Source of the DNA: Roseiarcus sp963842835
Lineage (GTDB): Bacteria > Pseudomonadota > Alphaproteobacteria > Rhizobiales > Beijerinckiaceae
DNA length: 64,000 bases
Reading direction: 5' to 3'
Assembly (NCBI GenBank): GCA_963842835.1
Contig: CAWJIB010000004.1
Span: forward strand, 248,001 to 312,000
A program made the translations under genes and the position numbers. The notes below the pieces were generated by a model that made no database searches, was not told where the DNA came from, and saw only the letters and a program-made list of their open reading frames with translations. Position 1 is the first letter of the stretch; each line of letters opens with the position of its first letter. Shown here piece by piece: positions 25,739-33,962 of the stretch.

Positions 25739-27019
25739 ATGACCCTGCATCGCGCCATCGCCAAGACCGCCGCCGAGACCACTCTCGCCGAGCAATTTTC
25801 CGCCTCGCAGGGCGCGGCGCCCTCGGCGTGGCGAGACGCGGCGTTCCGCCGCTTCGAGGAGGCGGGTCTGCCGACGCGCCGCGTCGAAGCCTGGCATTAC
25901 ACCGATCTTCGCGCCGCGCTGGCGAGCGCCGCGCCGCTCGCCAAGGCGCCCGACGCTGCGGCGATCGAGGCTGCGCGCCGATCGCTGGCTTCCCTTGCGC
26001 GCGCCGGCGGGACGCGGCTGGTCCTTCTCGACGGCCGGTTCGTCGCGGCGCTGTCCGATGCGCCGCCCGCGGGCGTCGCCGTCGCCCCTACCGCGCCGGA
26101 GGCGCCTGCGTTCGCCGAGGCCGACCCGATGCTTGCGCTCAACGTCGCGCTGACGCTCGGCGGCTGCGCGGTCACGATCGAGCCGGGCAGGCAAGCGCCG
26201 TTGATCGAGATCGTCCATTGCCTTTCCGCCGGCGGCGCCGAGGCGGTCTATTCGCGTCTCGCGGTCACGCTCGGGGCGGGAGCGCGCGCCAGCGTCATCG
26301 AGCGGTTCGTCGGCGCCGGGCCGCACGCCCAGCGCCATGTTTCGACTTGGATGTCCTTGGCGCCGGACGCCAAGGCGGCGCATGTCGCCTCGATCGAGGA
26401 CGGCGCGGGTCTGCATGTCGAAAGCCAGGTCGCGCATCTGGCGGAGCGCGCCGAACTCGACGCGTTTGGCTTCGTCGCCGGAGGCGGGCTGGTCCGACGG
26501 CAGATTTTCGCTGCGCTCGCCGGCGAGGGGGCGAGAATTGCGCTCGGCGGCCTCGCCTTGATCGACGGGCGCCGTCATGCCGACACGACGCTCGAGGTCG
26601 CGCATGCCGCCCCCAGGGGCCAGAGCCGGGAATTGTTCAAACACATTGTCGCCGACGATGGGGTCGGCGTGTTCCAGGGCAAGGTCATCGTCAGGCCCGG
26701 CGCGCAGAAGACCGACGGCGCGATGAAGTCCCAGGCGATCCTGCTTTCGCCGCACGCGGCGATGAACAACAAGCCGGAGCTTGAGATTCTCGCCGACGAC
26801 GTCGTCTGCGGCCACGGCGCGACGGTCGGCGCGCTCGATCCCGAGCAGGTCTTTTATTTGCAGGCGCGCGGCGTGCCCAGACGCGAAGCCGAAGCGATAC
26901 TGCTGGAGGCTTTCGGCGCCGACGCGATCGGCCGCGTCGCCGAACCCGAGCTTGCGGAAATCTTGCTTTCGATGACGCGCGTCTGGCTCGCCCGGCGCGC
27001 AGGAGCGGCGCCGACATGA
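25739..27019 (+). CDS. sufD: Fe-S cluster assembly protein SufD
   Basis: SufB paralogue and partner in the SufBC2D scaffold, 426 residues. The N-terminus contains RRVEAWHYTDLRAAL, typical of SufD, and the C-terminal beta-helix contains VAHAAPRGQSRELFKHIVADD, GVFQGKVIVRPGAQKTDGAMKSQ, LEILADDVVCGHGATVGALD and the conserved His region. The ATG at 25739 is seven bases after the sufC stop. Its end overlaps sufS by four bases (ATGA). Confidence 0.95.
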   Translation: MTLHRAIAKTAAETTLAEQFSASQGAAPSAWRDAAFRRFEEAGLPTRRVEAWHYTDLRAALASAAPLAKAPDAAAIEAARRSLASLARAGGTRLVLLDGRFVAALSDAPPAGVAVAPTAPEAPAFAEADPMLALNVALTLGGCAVTIEPGRQAPLIEIVHCLSAGGAEAVYSRLAVTLGAGARASVIERFVGAGPHAQRHVSTWMSLAPDAKAAHVASIEDGAGLHVESQVAHLAERAELDAFGFVAGGGLVRRQIFAALAGEGARIALGGLALIDGRRHADTTLEVAHAAPRGQSRELFKHIVADDGVGVFQGKVIVRPGAQKTDGAMKSQAILLSPHAAMNNKPELEILADDVVCGHGATVGALDPEQVFYLQARGVPRREAEAILLEAFGADAIGRVAEPELAEILLSMTRVWLARRAGAAPT

Positions 27020-28272
27020 CGATCCATCAGAATCGGCGCCCCGAGCGCGCCGCCCCTTACGACGTCGAGGCGATCCGCGCCGATTTTCCGATCCTCGCCG
27101 AGCGGCCCTACGGCAAGCCGCTCGTCTATCTCGACAACGCCGCCTCGGCGCAGAAGCCGCGCGCCGTGATCGAGCGCCTGACGCACGTCTACGAACACGA
27201 ATACGCCAACGTTCACCGCGGCCTGCATTATCTCGCCAATGCCGCGACCGAGGCCTATGAAGCGGCGCGCGAGAGCGTGCGCCGCTTCCTCAACGCCGCC
27301 TCGATCGACGAAATCGTGTTCACGCGTTCGGCGACCGAGGCGATCAATCTTGTCGCCGCGAGCTTCGGCTTCGCCCATATCGGCGAGGGCGACGAAATCG
27401 TGCTTTCGGTGATGGAGCACCATTCCAACATCGTGCCCTGGCATTTCCACCGGGAACGCAAGGGCGCGGTGCTCAAATGGGTCGACGTCGCCGACGACGG
27501 GTCGTTTTCGCTCGAAGCCTTCGAACGCGCGCTGACCCGGCGCACCAGGATCGTCGCGATCACGCAGATGTCGAACGTCCTGGGCACGACGACGCCGATC
27601 AAGGACATCGTGCGCATCGCCCACGCCCATGGCGTGCCCGTGCTGGTCGACGGCTCGCAGGGCGCCGTGCATCTCGATGTCGATGTGCGCGATCTCGACG
27701 TCGACTTCTATGCGTTCACCGGCCACAAAGTGTACGGCCCGACCGGCATCGGCGTGCTCTACGGCAAGCGGGCGCTGCTGGAATCCCTGCCGCCGTTCAA
27801 CGGCGGCGGCGAGATGATCCAGGACGTGACGCGAGACAGCGTCACCTATAACCAGCCGCCGCATCGCTTCGAGGCGGGCACGCCGCCGATCGTGCAGGCG
27901 ATCGGGCTCGGCGCGGCTCTCGATTATGTCGAGGGCGTCGGCCGATCGAGCATCCGCGCGCACGAAGACGCCTTGAGCGCCTACGCGCACGAGCGGCTGA
28001 GCGCGATCAATTCGCTGCGCATCTTCGGCGCGGCGCCGGGGAAGGGACCGATCGTTTCCTTCGCCGTGCAGGGCGCGCATGCGCACGACGTCGCGACCAT
28101 CATCGATCGCTCGGGCGTGGCGGTGCGCGCGGGCACGCACTGCGCGATGCCGCTGTTGCAGCGCTTCGGCGTGACGTCCACTTGCCGCGCCTCGTTCGCG
28201 CTCTACAATACGCGCGCCGAAGTCGACGCGCTCGCCGACGCGCTGGTGCGCGCGCAAAAACTATTCGCTTGA
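27016..28272 (+). CDS. sufS: Cysteine desulfurase SufS
   Basis: PLP enzyme that removes sulfur from cysteine for Fe-S assembly, 418 residues. It shows YLDNAASAQKPRAVI, EHHSNIVPWH, the PLP-lysine segment AFTGHKVYGPTGIGVLYG with Lys238, GGGEMIQDV, and the active cysteine in VRAGTHCAMPLLQRFG (Cys376), the group II pattern. The ATG overlaps the sufD stop. No sufE is adjacent; the sulfur acceptor may lie elsewhere. Confidence 0.97.
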   Translation: MTIHQNRRPERAAPYDVEAIRADFPILAERPYGKPLVYLDNAASAQKPRAVIERLTHVYEHEYANVHRGLHYLANAATEAYEAARESVRRFLNAASIDEIVFTRSATEAINLVAASFGFAHIGEGDEIVLSVMEHHSNIVPWHFHRERKGAVLKWVDVADDGSFSLEAFERALTRRTRIVAITQMSNVLGTTTPIKDIVRIAHAHGVPVLVDGSQGAVHLDVDVRDLDVDFYAFTGHKVYGPTGIGVLYGKRALLESLPPFNGGGEMIQDVTRDSVTYNQPPHRFEAGTPPIVQAIGLGAALDYVEGVGRSSIRAHEDALSAYAHERLSAINSLRIFGAAPGKGPIVSFAVQGAHAHDVATIIDRSGVAVRAGTHCAMPLLQRFGVTSTCRASFALYNTRAEVDALADALVRAQKLFA

Positions 28273-28286
28273 GGAGGGCCTTGGGA

Positions 28287-28670
28287 ATGACCGACAGCCC
28301 AATCGCCGCGACGCCGCCGAGCCTTGCCGCGGAAAAGCGGCCTTCGGCGATGTCGACGGAGGAACTCGACGCGCTCACGGAACAGATCGTCCAGGCGCTG
28401 AAGACCGTCTACGATCCGGAAATCCCGGCCGACATCTATGAGCTCGGCCTGATCTACAATGTCGACATCGACGACGAACATTTCGTCACGATCGAGATGA
28501 CGCTAACGGCGCCGGCTTGTCCGGTGGCGGGCGAAATGCCGGTATGGGTCGAAAACGCCGTCGCCGCCGTGCCCGGCGTATCCGGCGTCAAGGTCAATAT
28601 GGTGTTCGACCCGCCGTGGGATCAAAGCCGCATGTCCGACGAGGCGCGCGTCGCGCTCGACATGTGGTGA
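28287..28670 (+). CDS. sufT: SUF system Fe-S assembly protein SufT (DUF59/MIP18 family)
   Basis: A 127-residue DUF59 protein with KTVYDPEIPADIYELGLIYN and MTLTAPACPVAGEMPVWVE (the conserved Cys), ending WDQSRMSDEARVALDMW. These proteins help Fe-S cluster maturation. The ATG at 28287 follows GAGGAGGGCC. It closes the operon; the A-type carrier gene that often follows it in Rhizobiales is not here. Confidence 0.93.
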   Translation: MTDSPIAATPPSLAAEKRPSAMSTEELDALTEQIVQALKTVYDPEIPADIYELGLIYNVDIDDEHFVTIEMTLTAPACPVAGEMPVWVENAVAAVPGVSGVKVNMVFDPPWDQSRMSDEARVALDMW

Positions 28671-29000
28671 GGCTGCGGCGCCTCGCCGTCGGAGAGCGGA
28701 CGAGGCCGGCGATTTGACGATGCGCGCGTGGTTTATGACATTGAGAACTCACGCGTTCGGCGACCATACAATCGCCAATGTTGTGGTTAACGTAATTGCA
28801 GAGCCAGGGCCTCGGATTGCACGCGGCGAACGCGCCCTTGGCGTCGCGCAACGCCTTGCGCTCGCCAACGCGCGCACGCAGGCGCGCTGAGCCGCTTTCG
28901 CATCGTGACCGAGATCTTGGCGGCGGGATGTCGTCGGCCGATCGGCATCGCCGGCCGACGGCGGCGTTCCGACGTTTTACGCTACGAAGGAGATTGGAAG
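28671..29000. other. Intergenic region after the suf operon
   Basis: 330 bases with no convincing gene on either strand. It contains one isolated GTTAAC at about 28787 (half of a CtrA-type site) and the ribosome site AAGGAGATTGGAAG of the next gene. I see no clear terminator. Confidence 0.4.
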
Positions 29001-29432
29001 ATGTGTGACTATAGCTTGCAGCACGTCACCTCCATTCCCGCCAAAGTCGGCGACCGGCTGGTGACGACGGAATTCGCGAATTCGGTCACGCGGGGATTCT
29101 CGCCGATCGGGAGCCCCGATGTCGCCGTCTGCGTGCGACCGGGCACGGAATTGGCGTTTGACGGGGACATCCTTTGCGACCGTCCGATCGGTTACTCGCT
29201 GTTTCACCGGAAGATCGCCCCGGGCGTCGCGATATTCCGTCAGGTGAACGTCGATCAGCCGTACGCGCATCATGACGCGTTGGAGTTTCCGGACGGGCGG
29301 TCGGTCATGGTGACCGATTTGGCGCCCGGACAGAAGGCCGTCGTGCTGCAGCTGCCCGTCTCCGAGAGGACCGGCGACAGACGCGCCGATCTTCATAGGG
29401 AGCCTGCAGCGCCGGAGTTGACGGTGGGCTGA
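29001..29432 (+). CDS. Conserved hypothetical protein
   Basis: A 143-residue cytoplasmic protein beginning CDYSLQHVTSIPAKVGDRLV. It contains TEFANSVTRGFSPIG, CVRPGTELAFDG and HRKIAPGVAIFRQVN followed by YAHHDALEFPDGRSV. There are few features to judge function: no signal peptide, no membrane segment and no known catalytic motif. The ATG at 29001 follows AAGGAGATTGGAAG. I associate this type of sequence with Rhizobiales hypothetical proteins, but no function is known to me. Confidence 0.75.
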   Translation: MCDYSLQHVTSIPAKVGDRLVTTEFANSVTRGFSPIGSPDVAVCVRPGTELAFDGDILCDRPIGYSLFHRKIAPGVAIFRQVNVDQPYAHHDALEFPDGRSVMVTDLAPGQKAVVLQLPVSERTGDRRADLHREPAAPELTVG

Positions 29433-29528
29433 CGGCGGACCGGCGAGGCTCGATGCGCCTTGTCTCGGGCTCTCGCTGGCTTTTGAGGATCGGAGGCGCT
29501 CGCTTGGCGTGGCGCTAGCCCGCCGCGT

Positions 29529-30560
29529 CTAATGGCGGGCCGGCGCGCGGCGCGGCGGCTCCGGTTCGACGCGCAGGCCGCCCTTTGCGCCGAGGCGAAC
29601 GCGCGCGCCCGCAACGTTGGCGCCGAAAGCCGCGCCCGCCGCGAGGGCGCGTTGCAGGGCTTGCGCAAGCGTCTCGATCTTTTCCAGGCCGACGCGGCTG
29701 GCTTGCCTGCCGCCGACTTTGGCGATCGCAGCCGTCAGCAGCCGTTGAACAATCTCGATCGGCTCCGCGAACAAGGCGCGCGCGTCGCAAGCGGCCGTCT
29801 CGACGAGGCGCAGCCGGGATTCGGCGGCCTCGGTCTGCCGCGCCAGCGCGTCCTCGACCTGCCCGGCCCGGCGCGCCAGCCGCGCCAGCGCCGGCGCGTC
29901 GAGGCCTTCCGCGGCGAGCGCCTCGGTGAGCGCGCGCAGGCGCGTGCGCGCATAGCGCGGATCGTCATTCGAGGGATCGCGCGCGAAGGCGACGCCCTCG
30001 GCCTCGCAATAGGCGACCAAATCGCGCTTGGCCAAGCCGAGCAGCGGCCGCGCGATCGTCACGCTCTCTCGCGACGCGCGCGCCTCCATGGCGCGCAAGC
30101 CGGCGATCCCGGAGCCGCGCACGAGGCGCAACAGCGCGGTCTCCGCCTGATCGTCGAGGTGATGGGCGGTGACGACGACATCCGCGCCGATGGCGTCAGC
30201 GCATTCTCCCAGCAGCGCGTAGCGCGCTTCGCGCGCGCGTTCCTGAATGCGGCTCTTCGGCTTGGCGCCGCGCCAATTGAGAACGCGGTGGGGAACGCCG
30301 AGCCCTTTGCAGAGTTCGGCGACGGCGCGCGCTTCGTCGGCGCTCTCCGCCCGCAATCCGTGGTCGACCGTCGCCGCCTCGAGGCGCGGGCGCCCGCCGC
30401 GCCGGCGCGCCCAGGCGGCCGCCATCAGCAGCAGCGCGGTCGAATCGGGTCCCCCGGAGACGGCGAGCAGAATCGCGCTTTCGCCGGCGAGCGGCGCGAA
30501 ATTCGTTTCGATCGCCTGAGCCGACAGAGGCGGCGGCGGGCTTGTCCCGCGCGTCAACAA
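29529..30560 (-). CDS. tilS: tRNA(Ile)-lysidine synthase
   Basis: Modifies C34 of the AUA-reading tRNA(Ile) to lysidine, an essential step. The product of about 343 residues has the PP-loop VSGGPDSTALL at residues 34-44, TVDHGLRAES, the RIQERAREARYALL segment and VVVTAHHLDDQAETALLRLVRGSG. I place the start at a TTG overlapping the cpoB stop (30560 or 30557), because no ATG lies before the PP-loop; the frame stays open to 30650. It is third in the pal-cpoB-tilS set. The ftsH gene that commonly follows is absent. Confidence 0.92.
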   Translation of the reverse strand: MLTRGTSPPPPLSAQAIETNFAPLAGESAILLAVSGGPDSTALLLMAAAWARRRGGRPRLEAATVDHGLRAESADEARAVAELCKGLGVPHRVLNWRGAKPKSRIQERAREARYALLGECADAIGADVVVTAHHLDDQAETALLRLVRGSGIAGLRAMEARASRESVTIARPLLGLAKRDLVAYCEAEGVAFARDPSNDDPRYARTRLRALTEALAAEGLDAPALARLARRAGQVEDALARQTEAAESRLRLVETAACDARALFAEPIEIVQRLLTAAIAKVGGRQASRVGLEKIETLAQALQRALAAGAAFGANVAGARVRLGAKGGLRVEPEPPRRAPARH

Positions 30561-31570
30561 TGCGCCTTTTGCATCTCGCGCTCCGCCGATTTCTTCACCG
30601 CCGGCGTCGCGGTCGGATAGCGTTTGCCGATTTCGGCGAAAGTCGCGCAAGCCTGATCGTTGCTGCCGAGCGCGGCGAGCGACTGGCCGAGCCGCAGCAT
30701 GCCTTCGGGCGCGCGCGCCGACTTGGCGAAATCGGTCGACAGCTTCAGATATTGTTCGGCCGCTTCGCGCGGCCGCGAGCGCTGAAAATAGGTCTCGCCG
30801 AGATAGAAGATCGCGTCGGGCGCGAGGCGGTGGGAGCCGTTGGCGGCGAGGAAGGCTTTCAATTGCTCCTCGGCTTGCGCGTATTGGCCGTTCCGATAAG
30901 CCTCGATCGCCGCGTTATATTGCTCGCGTGGGCCGTCGGTGAAGCCGACGCCGCCGCCGGGGACGACCGTCGGCCCGGTGTCGGCGGTAAGGGGGCCGGC
31001 GGGGAGGGGCGGGGGATTCGGCTTGCCCGAGAGGTCGAGCGGCGCGCCGGTCGGCGACATCGCTGTGGCGAGCGGCGCGCTCGGCGGCGTTGTGCCCAGC
31101 GGGCGCGGGGCGCCGACGGCGCCGGGATTGTTCGCGGGATCGAAGGCGTCGCTCTTGCGGGCGGTCTTGGCGGCGGCCCCAGCGTCTGGCGCCGCGACGG
31201 GCGGGGGGGCCGCGGCGGCGGCGTTGGCGCCGGCGCCGCCGAGGCGGAACTCGACGTCCTGCTGGAAGCGCTTGAGCTGGTCCTCGAGCCGACGCTGCTG
31301 ATTCTCCAATTCCTCGATGCGGCCGTTGGCCTGCCGCAATTCGTTCTCCAACCGGTCGATGCGCAGGTCGAGCGCGCCGGCGTCGCCAGCGTCGACCGAG
31401 TCGGTCGGCCCGCCGGGAATGTTGGCGGGGGGAAGCGAGGATTGCGCAGTCTGCTGCGGCGCGTTGCTGTGGAAAGGGTTGAGATCGAATGCGCCCGCGC
31501 TCGTCGCGCCGAGGAGACCCACGCAAGCAAAAACCGCGCTGGCGCGGCGAAGGCGAGAAAGCAGCGTCAA
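30554..31570 (-). CDS. cpoB: Tol-Pal associated periplasmic protein CpoB (YbgF)
   Basis: Links peptidoglycan synthesis to outer-membrane constriction with the Tol system. The 338-residue protein has a signal peptide (TLLSRLRRASAVFACVGLLG), an N-terminal coiled coil (residues about 68-108, LRIDRLENELRQANGRIEEL and after), a Pro/Ala-rich linker, and C-terminal TPR repeats (YNAAIEAYRNGQYAQAEEQL, FYLGETYFQRSRPREAAEQY). The start is a TTG at 31570, chosen because the signal peptide begins there. It overlaps tilS. Confidence 0.92.
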   Translation of the reverse strand: MTLLSRLRRASAVFACVGLLGATSAGAFDLNPFHSNAPQQTAQSSLPPANIPGGPTDSVDAGDAGALDLRIDRLENELRQANGRIEELENQQRRLEDQLKRFQQDVEFRLGGAGANAAAAAPPPVAAPDAGAAAKTARKSDAFDPANNPGAVGAPRPLGTTPPSAPLATAMSPTGAPLDLSGKPNPPPLPAGPLTADTGPTVVPGGGVGFTDGPREQYNAAIEAYRNGQYAQAEEQLKAFLAANGSHRLAPDAIFYLGETYFQRSRPREAAEQYLKLSTDFAKSARAPEGMLRLGQSLAALGSNDQACATFAEIGKRYPTATPAVKKSAEREMQKAHC

Positions 31571-31700
31571 GACGTCAAACCCCTATCGGTGGCGCGGCGG
31601 CGTTCGCCGGGTTGGCGCGCGAATTCCGATAGCATAGGGAGCGGACGGCCAAAAGTGAGGCGAAGATTTGGCCGTCGCGCGGCGCGGTCCCGTTTTCCCG

Positions 31701-32201
31701 TCAGCTTCCCGCGGCGCCCGCAAGCACGGTGACGGCGCGGCGGTTCTGCGACCAGCAGGAGATGTCGTTGCAGACCGCCACCGGGCGTTCCTTGCCGTAG
31801 CTGATCGTCTTCATGCGCGCCGCCGAGACGCCCTTGGCGATAAGGTAGTTCTTGGTCGTCTCGGCGCGGCGGGCGCCCAGGGCGAAGTTATATTCGCGCG
31901 TGCCGCGCTCGTCCGCGTGGCCCTCGATCGTGAAGGTGTAGCGGGGGTATTGGCTGAGCCAGGCGGCCTGCTTGTCCAGCGTCGCCTGTCCCGTCGAGGT
32001 CAGCTCGGTCGAGTCGGTTTCGAAGAACACGCGATCGCCGACGCTCGAAGCGAATTCCTGCACGCTGCCGGGCGCGCCCGCCGCGCCATAGGCGCCGCTC
32101 ACGGCCTCTTCGGCGGTGTTGCGGGCGCAGGCGCTCAGCGCGAGGCCGACGGCCAGCGCCGCCATGAGGGGAAAGGCGCGCGGAAAGGTCGCAGCGAACA
32201 T
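31701..32201 (-). CDS. pal: Peptidoglycan-associated lipoprotein Pal
   Basis: Outer-membrane lipoprotein that binds peptidoglycan. The 166-residue protein has a signal peptide with lipobox LALSAC and an OmpA-like domain including FFETDSTELTSTGQ, YTFTIEGHADERGTREYN and LGARRAETTKNYLIAKGV; the Asp and Arg are those that hold diaminopimelate. The ATG at 32201 follows GGAG at good spacing. tolB normally precedes pal but is not in the window, so the Tol-Pal genes are split in this genome. Confidence 0.95.
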   Translation of the reverse strand: MFAATFPRAFPLMAALAVGLALSACARNTAEEAVSGAYGAAGAPGSVQEFASSVGDRVFFETDSTELTSTGQATLDKQAAWLSQYPRYTFTIEGHADERGTREYNFALGARRAETTKNYLIAKGVSAARMKTISYGKERPVAVCNDISCWSQNRRAVTVLAGAAGS

Positions 32202-32576
32202 CGAAAACTCCAAATCTTGTCACGCGGCCGAGCGCCGCTTTGATCGAGCCTTAGGCTTCAGTCTATTAAGGGAAGGTTTAATCAACCTTACCGAGTTCTT
32301 GCCGCTGCGCTTCTCATTGTCTGAAACGCGCGCGAGGGTTAACCAAGCCTTAATGGCCACAATGGGGCGGCAAACGCAGGCAGCGCGAGCGCGATCGCCG
32401 TCTCCAGGCCTGCTCGCCGCTAAAACGGATTTCTTTTCCGAGCATTGGCGAATTGGAGAGGAAAAACCTTCGATGGCTCTTTCGTGGCGGCTTGCGATCG
32501 TCCGGCGCCGATCGCCGCGCGCTGACCCCTCGCCTCGGCCGCAAGCGCGCGCGCTCCGACTGCCCGAAGGAGAGGG
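32202..32576. other. Regulatory region upstream of pal
   Basis: 375 bases without a gene. It contains a run TATTAAGGGAAGGTTTAATC (two TTAA with 8-base spacing, near 32265) and a full CtrA box at 32339. Both are less GC-rich than the surroundings. Pal is transcribed leftward from this region. Confidence 0.5.
32339..32353. promoter_or_regulatory. CtrA box (TTAA-N7-TTAA) upstream of pal
   Basis: TTAACCAAGCCTTAA fits the CtrA consensus exactly. It is about 138 bases upstream of the pal start. A second TTAA pair with 8-base spacing lies at about 32266-32280, closer to pal. CtrA control of a Tol-Pal envelope gene would fit its role in division, but this is inference. Confidence 0.5.
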
Positions 32577-32908
32577 CTAGCCTCGCGGTCCTTTGGCGGC
32601 GGTTAGATTCAGCAGCGTTTCGAGGCTCGCCGCGCTCATGTCCGCCGCCGCCGCGCGGTTCGCGGCGCTGCCCGTGCAAAGATCGAGCGCTTGGTCGCGA
32701 AGGCAATGGCCGTCCGCCAGCGACAGCAGAGTTTCCGGATCGATGTCCCGGGCCGCCACGGATTTGCGTCGCGCGAGGCGGTGGCGCGAAGCCGTAGCGG
32801 CGCCAAACAGGCCGCAGCCGAATAGTTCGGCGCTTCGGCGGCCGACCCGCCGGCGGCATCGGCCGCCTGTTTTCCTGAGGCGGCGGCCTTAGGGCTTGAT
32901 GTCGCCAT
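32577..32908 (-). pseudogene. Small gene of unknown function with a likely single-base frameshift
   Basis: An ATG at 32908, after AAAGGTG, opens a frame reading ATSSPKAAASGKQAADAAGG. At about base 32825 protein-like sequence moves to another frame (ELFGCGLFGAATASRH ... AARDIDPETLLSLADGH, CLRDQALDLC) that ends at 32577. The span is 332 bases, one short of a multiple of three, so one missing base would restore a protein of about 110 residues. I do not know the family. If not frameshifted, the second half could start at a GTG at 32756. Confidence 0.4.
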
Positions 32909-32956
32909 GAATCCGGTTCACCTTTGCCGCGTCGTTAAAAAGCGGAGGCGGCGTGC

Positions 32957-33484
32957 GTGTATAACCGGCCGAAAGTTCCGCGGGCGCTGGTGTTTTTGTT
33001 CGCGCTCGCGGTTCTGTTCGAGACGTGGGTCTGGGGCGGCGTCGTCGCCGTTGTCCGGCAACTCTTGGCGCTGGTTCCGTGGACCGCGCTCAAGGCGGCT
33101 CTCGCGCGCCTCGTCGACCGCCTGCCGGCGTGGGTGGCGCTGCTGATTTTCGGCGTCCCGTTCGTCCTCAACGAAGTCGGCAGTCTCGGCTGCGTGCTGC
33201 TGATCGCGACCGGCCAGTTCGCCGCCGGCGTCTTCGGCTATGTCGCCTTGAAGGTCGTCGGCCTCGCGCTCCTCGCGGTGATTTTCGACCTGACGCGCGA
33301 CAAGCTGCTGACGATGCCGTGGTTCGTCTTCGTCTATGCAAAGTTCCTCGCCTTTCATGAATTCGCCCAGCGCCTCGTCGCGCCGTATCGCGAGGCGGCG
33401 GCGGCTTTCGTGAACGATCTGCGCGCTCGCGCGCGCGCCTATTGGGCGCGGCGTCCCGCCGGCGCCGAGGAAGAGACCGGCTGA
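32957..33484 (+). CDS. Inner-membrane protein of unknown function
   Basis: A 175-residue protein with at least three hydrophobic segments: ALVFLFALAVLFETWVWGGV (about residue 10), VALLIFGVPFVLNEVGSL (about 60) and LLIATGQFAAGVFGYVALKV (about 80), then an amphipathic basic C-terminus ending AYWARRPAGAEEETG. The GTG at 32957 follows GCGGAGGCGGCGTGC. The last 58 bases of this region are repeated imperfectly at 34910, beyond the outer-membrane protein gene. Confidence 0.8.
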   Translation: MYNRPKVPRALVFLFALAVLFETWVWGGVVAVVRQLLALVPWTALKAALARLVDRLPAWVALLIFGVPFVLNEVGSLGCVLLIATGQFAAGVFGYVALKVVGLALLAVIFDLTRDKLLTMPWFVFVYAKFLAFHEFAQRLVAPYREAAAAFVNDLRARARAYWARRPAGAEEETG

Positions 33485-33488
33485 GCCG
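33431..33488 (+). repeat. 58-bp direct repeat, copy 1
   Basis: Covers the last codons and stop of the membrane protein gene at 32957. Copy 2 is at 34910-34967; by eye 51 of 58 positions agree, including a shared core TTGGGCGCGGCGTCCCG and end GGCTGAGCCG. The two copies flank the Omp25-like gene. Confidence 0.8.
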
Positions 33489-33962
33489 CGTGCGTGGCGC
33501 CACGGCGTCAATCGCGTTCTATTGCGGCTTCGTCCGACCCGCCCGGGCGGCGATCCACTTCGTTGAGGATCGACCGACCGTCGCCGATCGGGCCTGTGGC
33601 GAGGGCGAAGGCGAGGTCCGGCCCTCGCGCTGCCGCCGGCTGTCGGGCAAGAAAGAGCCCGGACGCGCCGGCGTCCCGGGCGGCGGGGAAGCCGCTGCGC
33701 ATCGCGGCGTCTGCGCGAGCCTCGAGCCAGCGCACGGTTGCCCAACGGGACGAAGCGCCGTCGCTTGACGGCAATGTCGCCGCGGGCGGGATTCGTCTAG
33801 TAAGGCATCATCCGCACCGACGGGAAGCAAGTGTTGCGCATTGGCAACGAAGTCCTAAAAAGGCCGTCGAATACCCTCGCGCGAGCGCAATCGCCTTGAT
33901 TGAGTCTCGAAGAGGACTATAGTGTGAGCGTTTTAGCTTAACGCGTCGGTGAGGGCGAAGTT
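33489..33962. other. Intergenic region upstream of the outer-membrane protein
   Basis: About 470 bases. Open frames on both strands (for example minus 33508-33774) lack good starts and look like chance. The last 70 bases are AT-richer and hold the promoter at 33896. Confidence 0.4.
33896..33923 (+). promoter_or_regulatory. Sigma-70-type promoter of the Omp25-like gene
   Basis: TTGATT, a 16-base spacer, then TATAGT. It lies 40 bases before the ATG at 33963, in an AT-rich pocket. This would give a short leader of about 30 bases. The match to consensus is good for a high-GC genome. Confidence 0.55.

Noticed and set aside
33508..33774. Minus-strand frame of 88 codons upstream of the Omp25-like gene
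   Set aside because: It starts with TTG without a ribosome site, and its Ala/Arg/Gly/Asp content is what chance GC-rich frames give.
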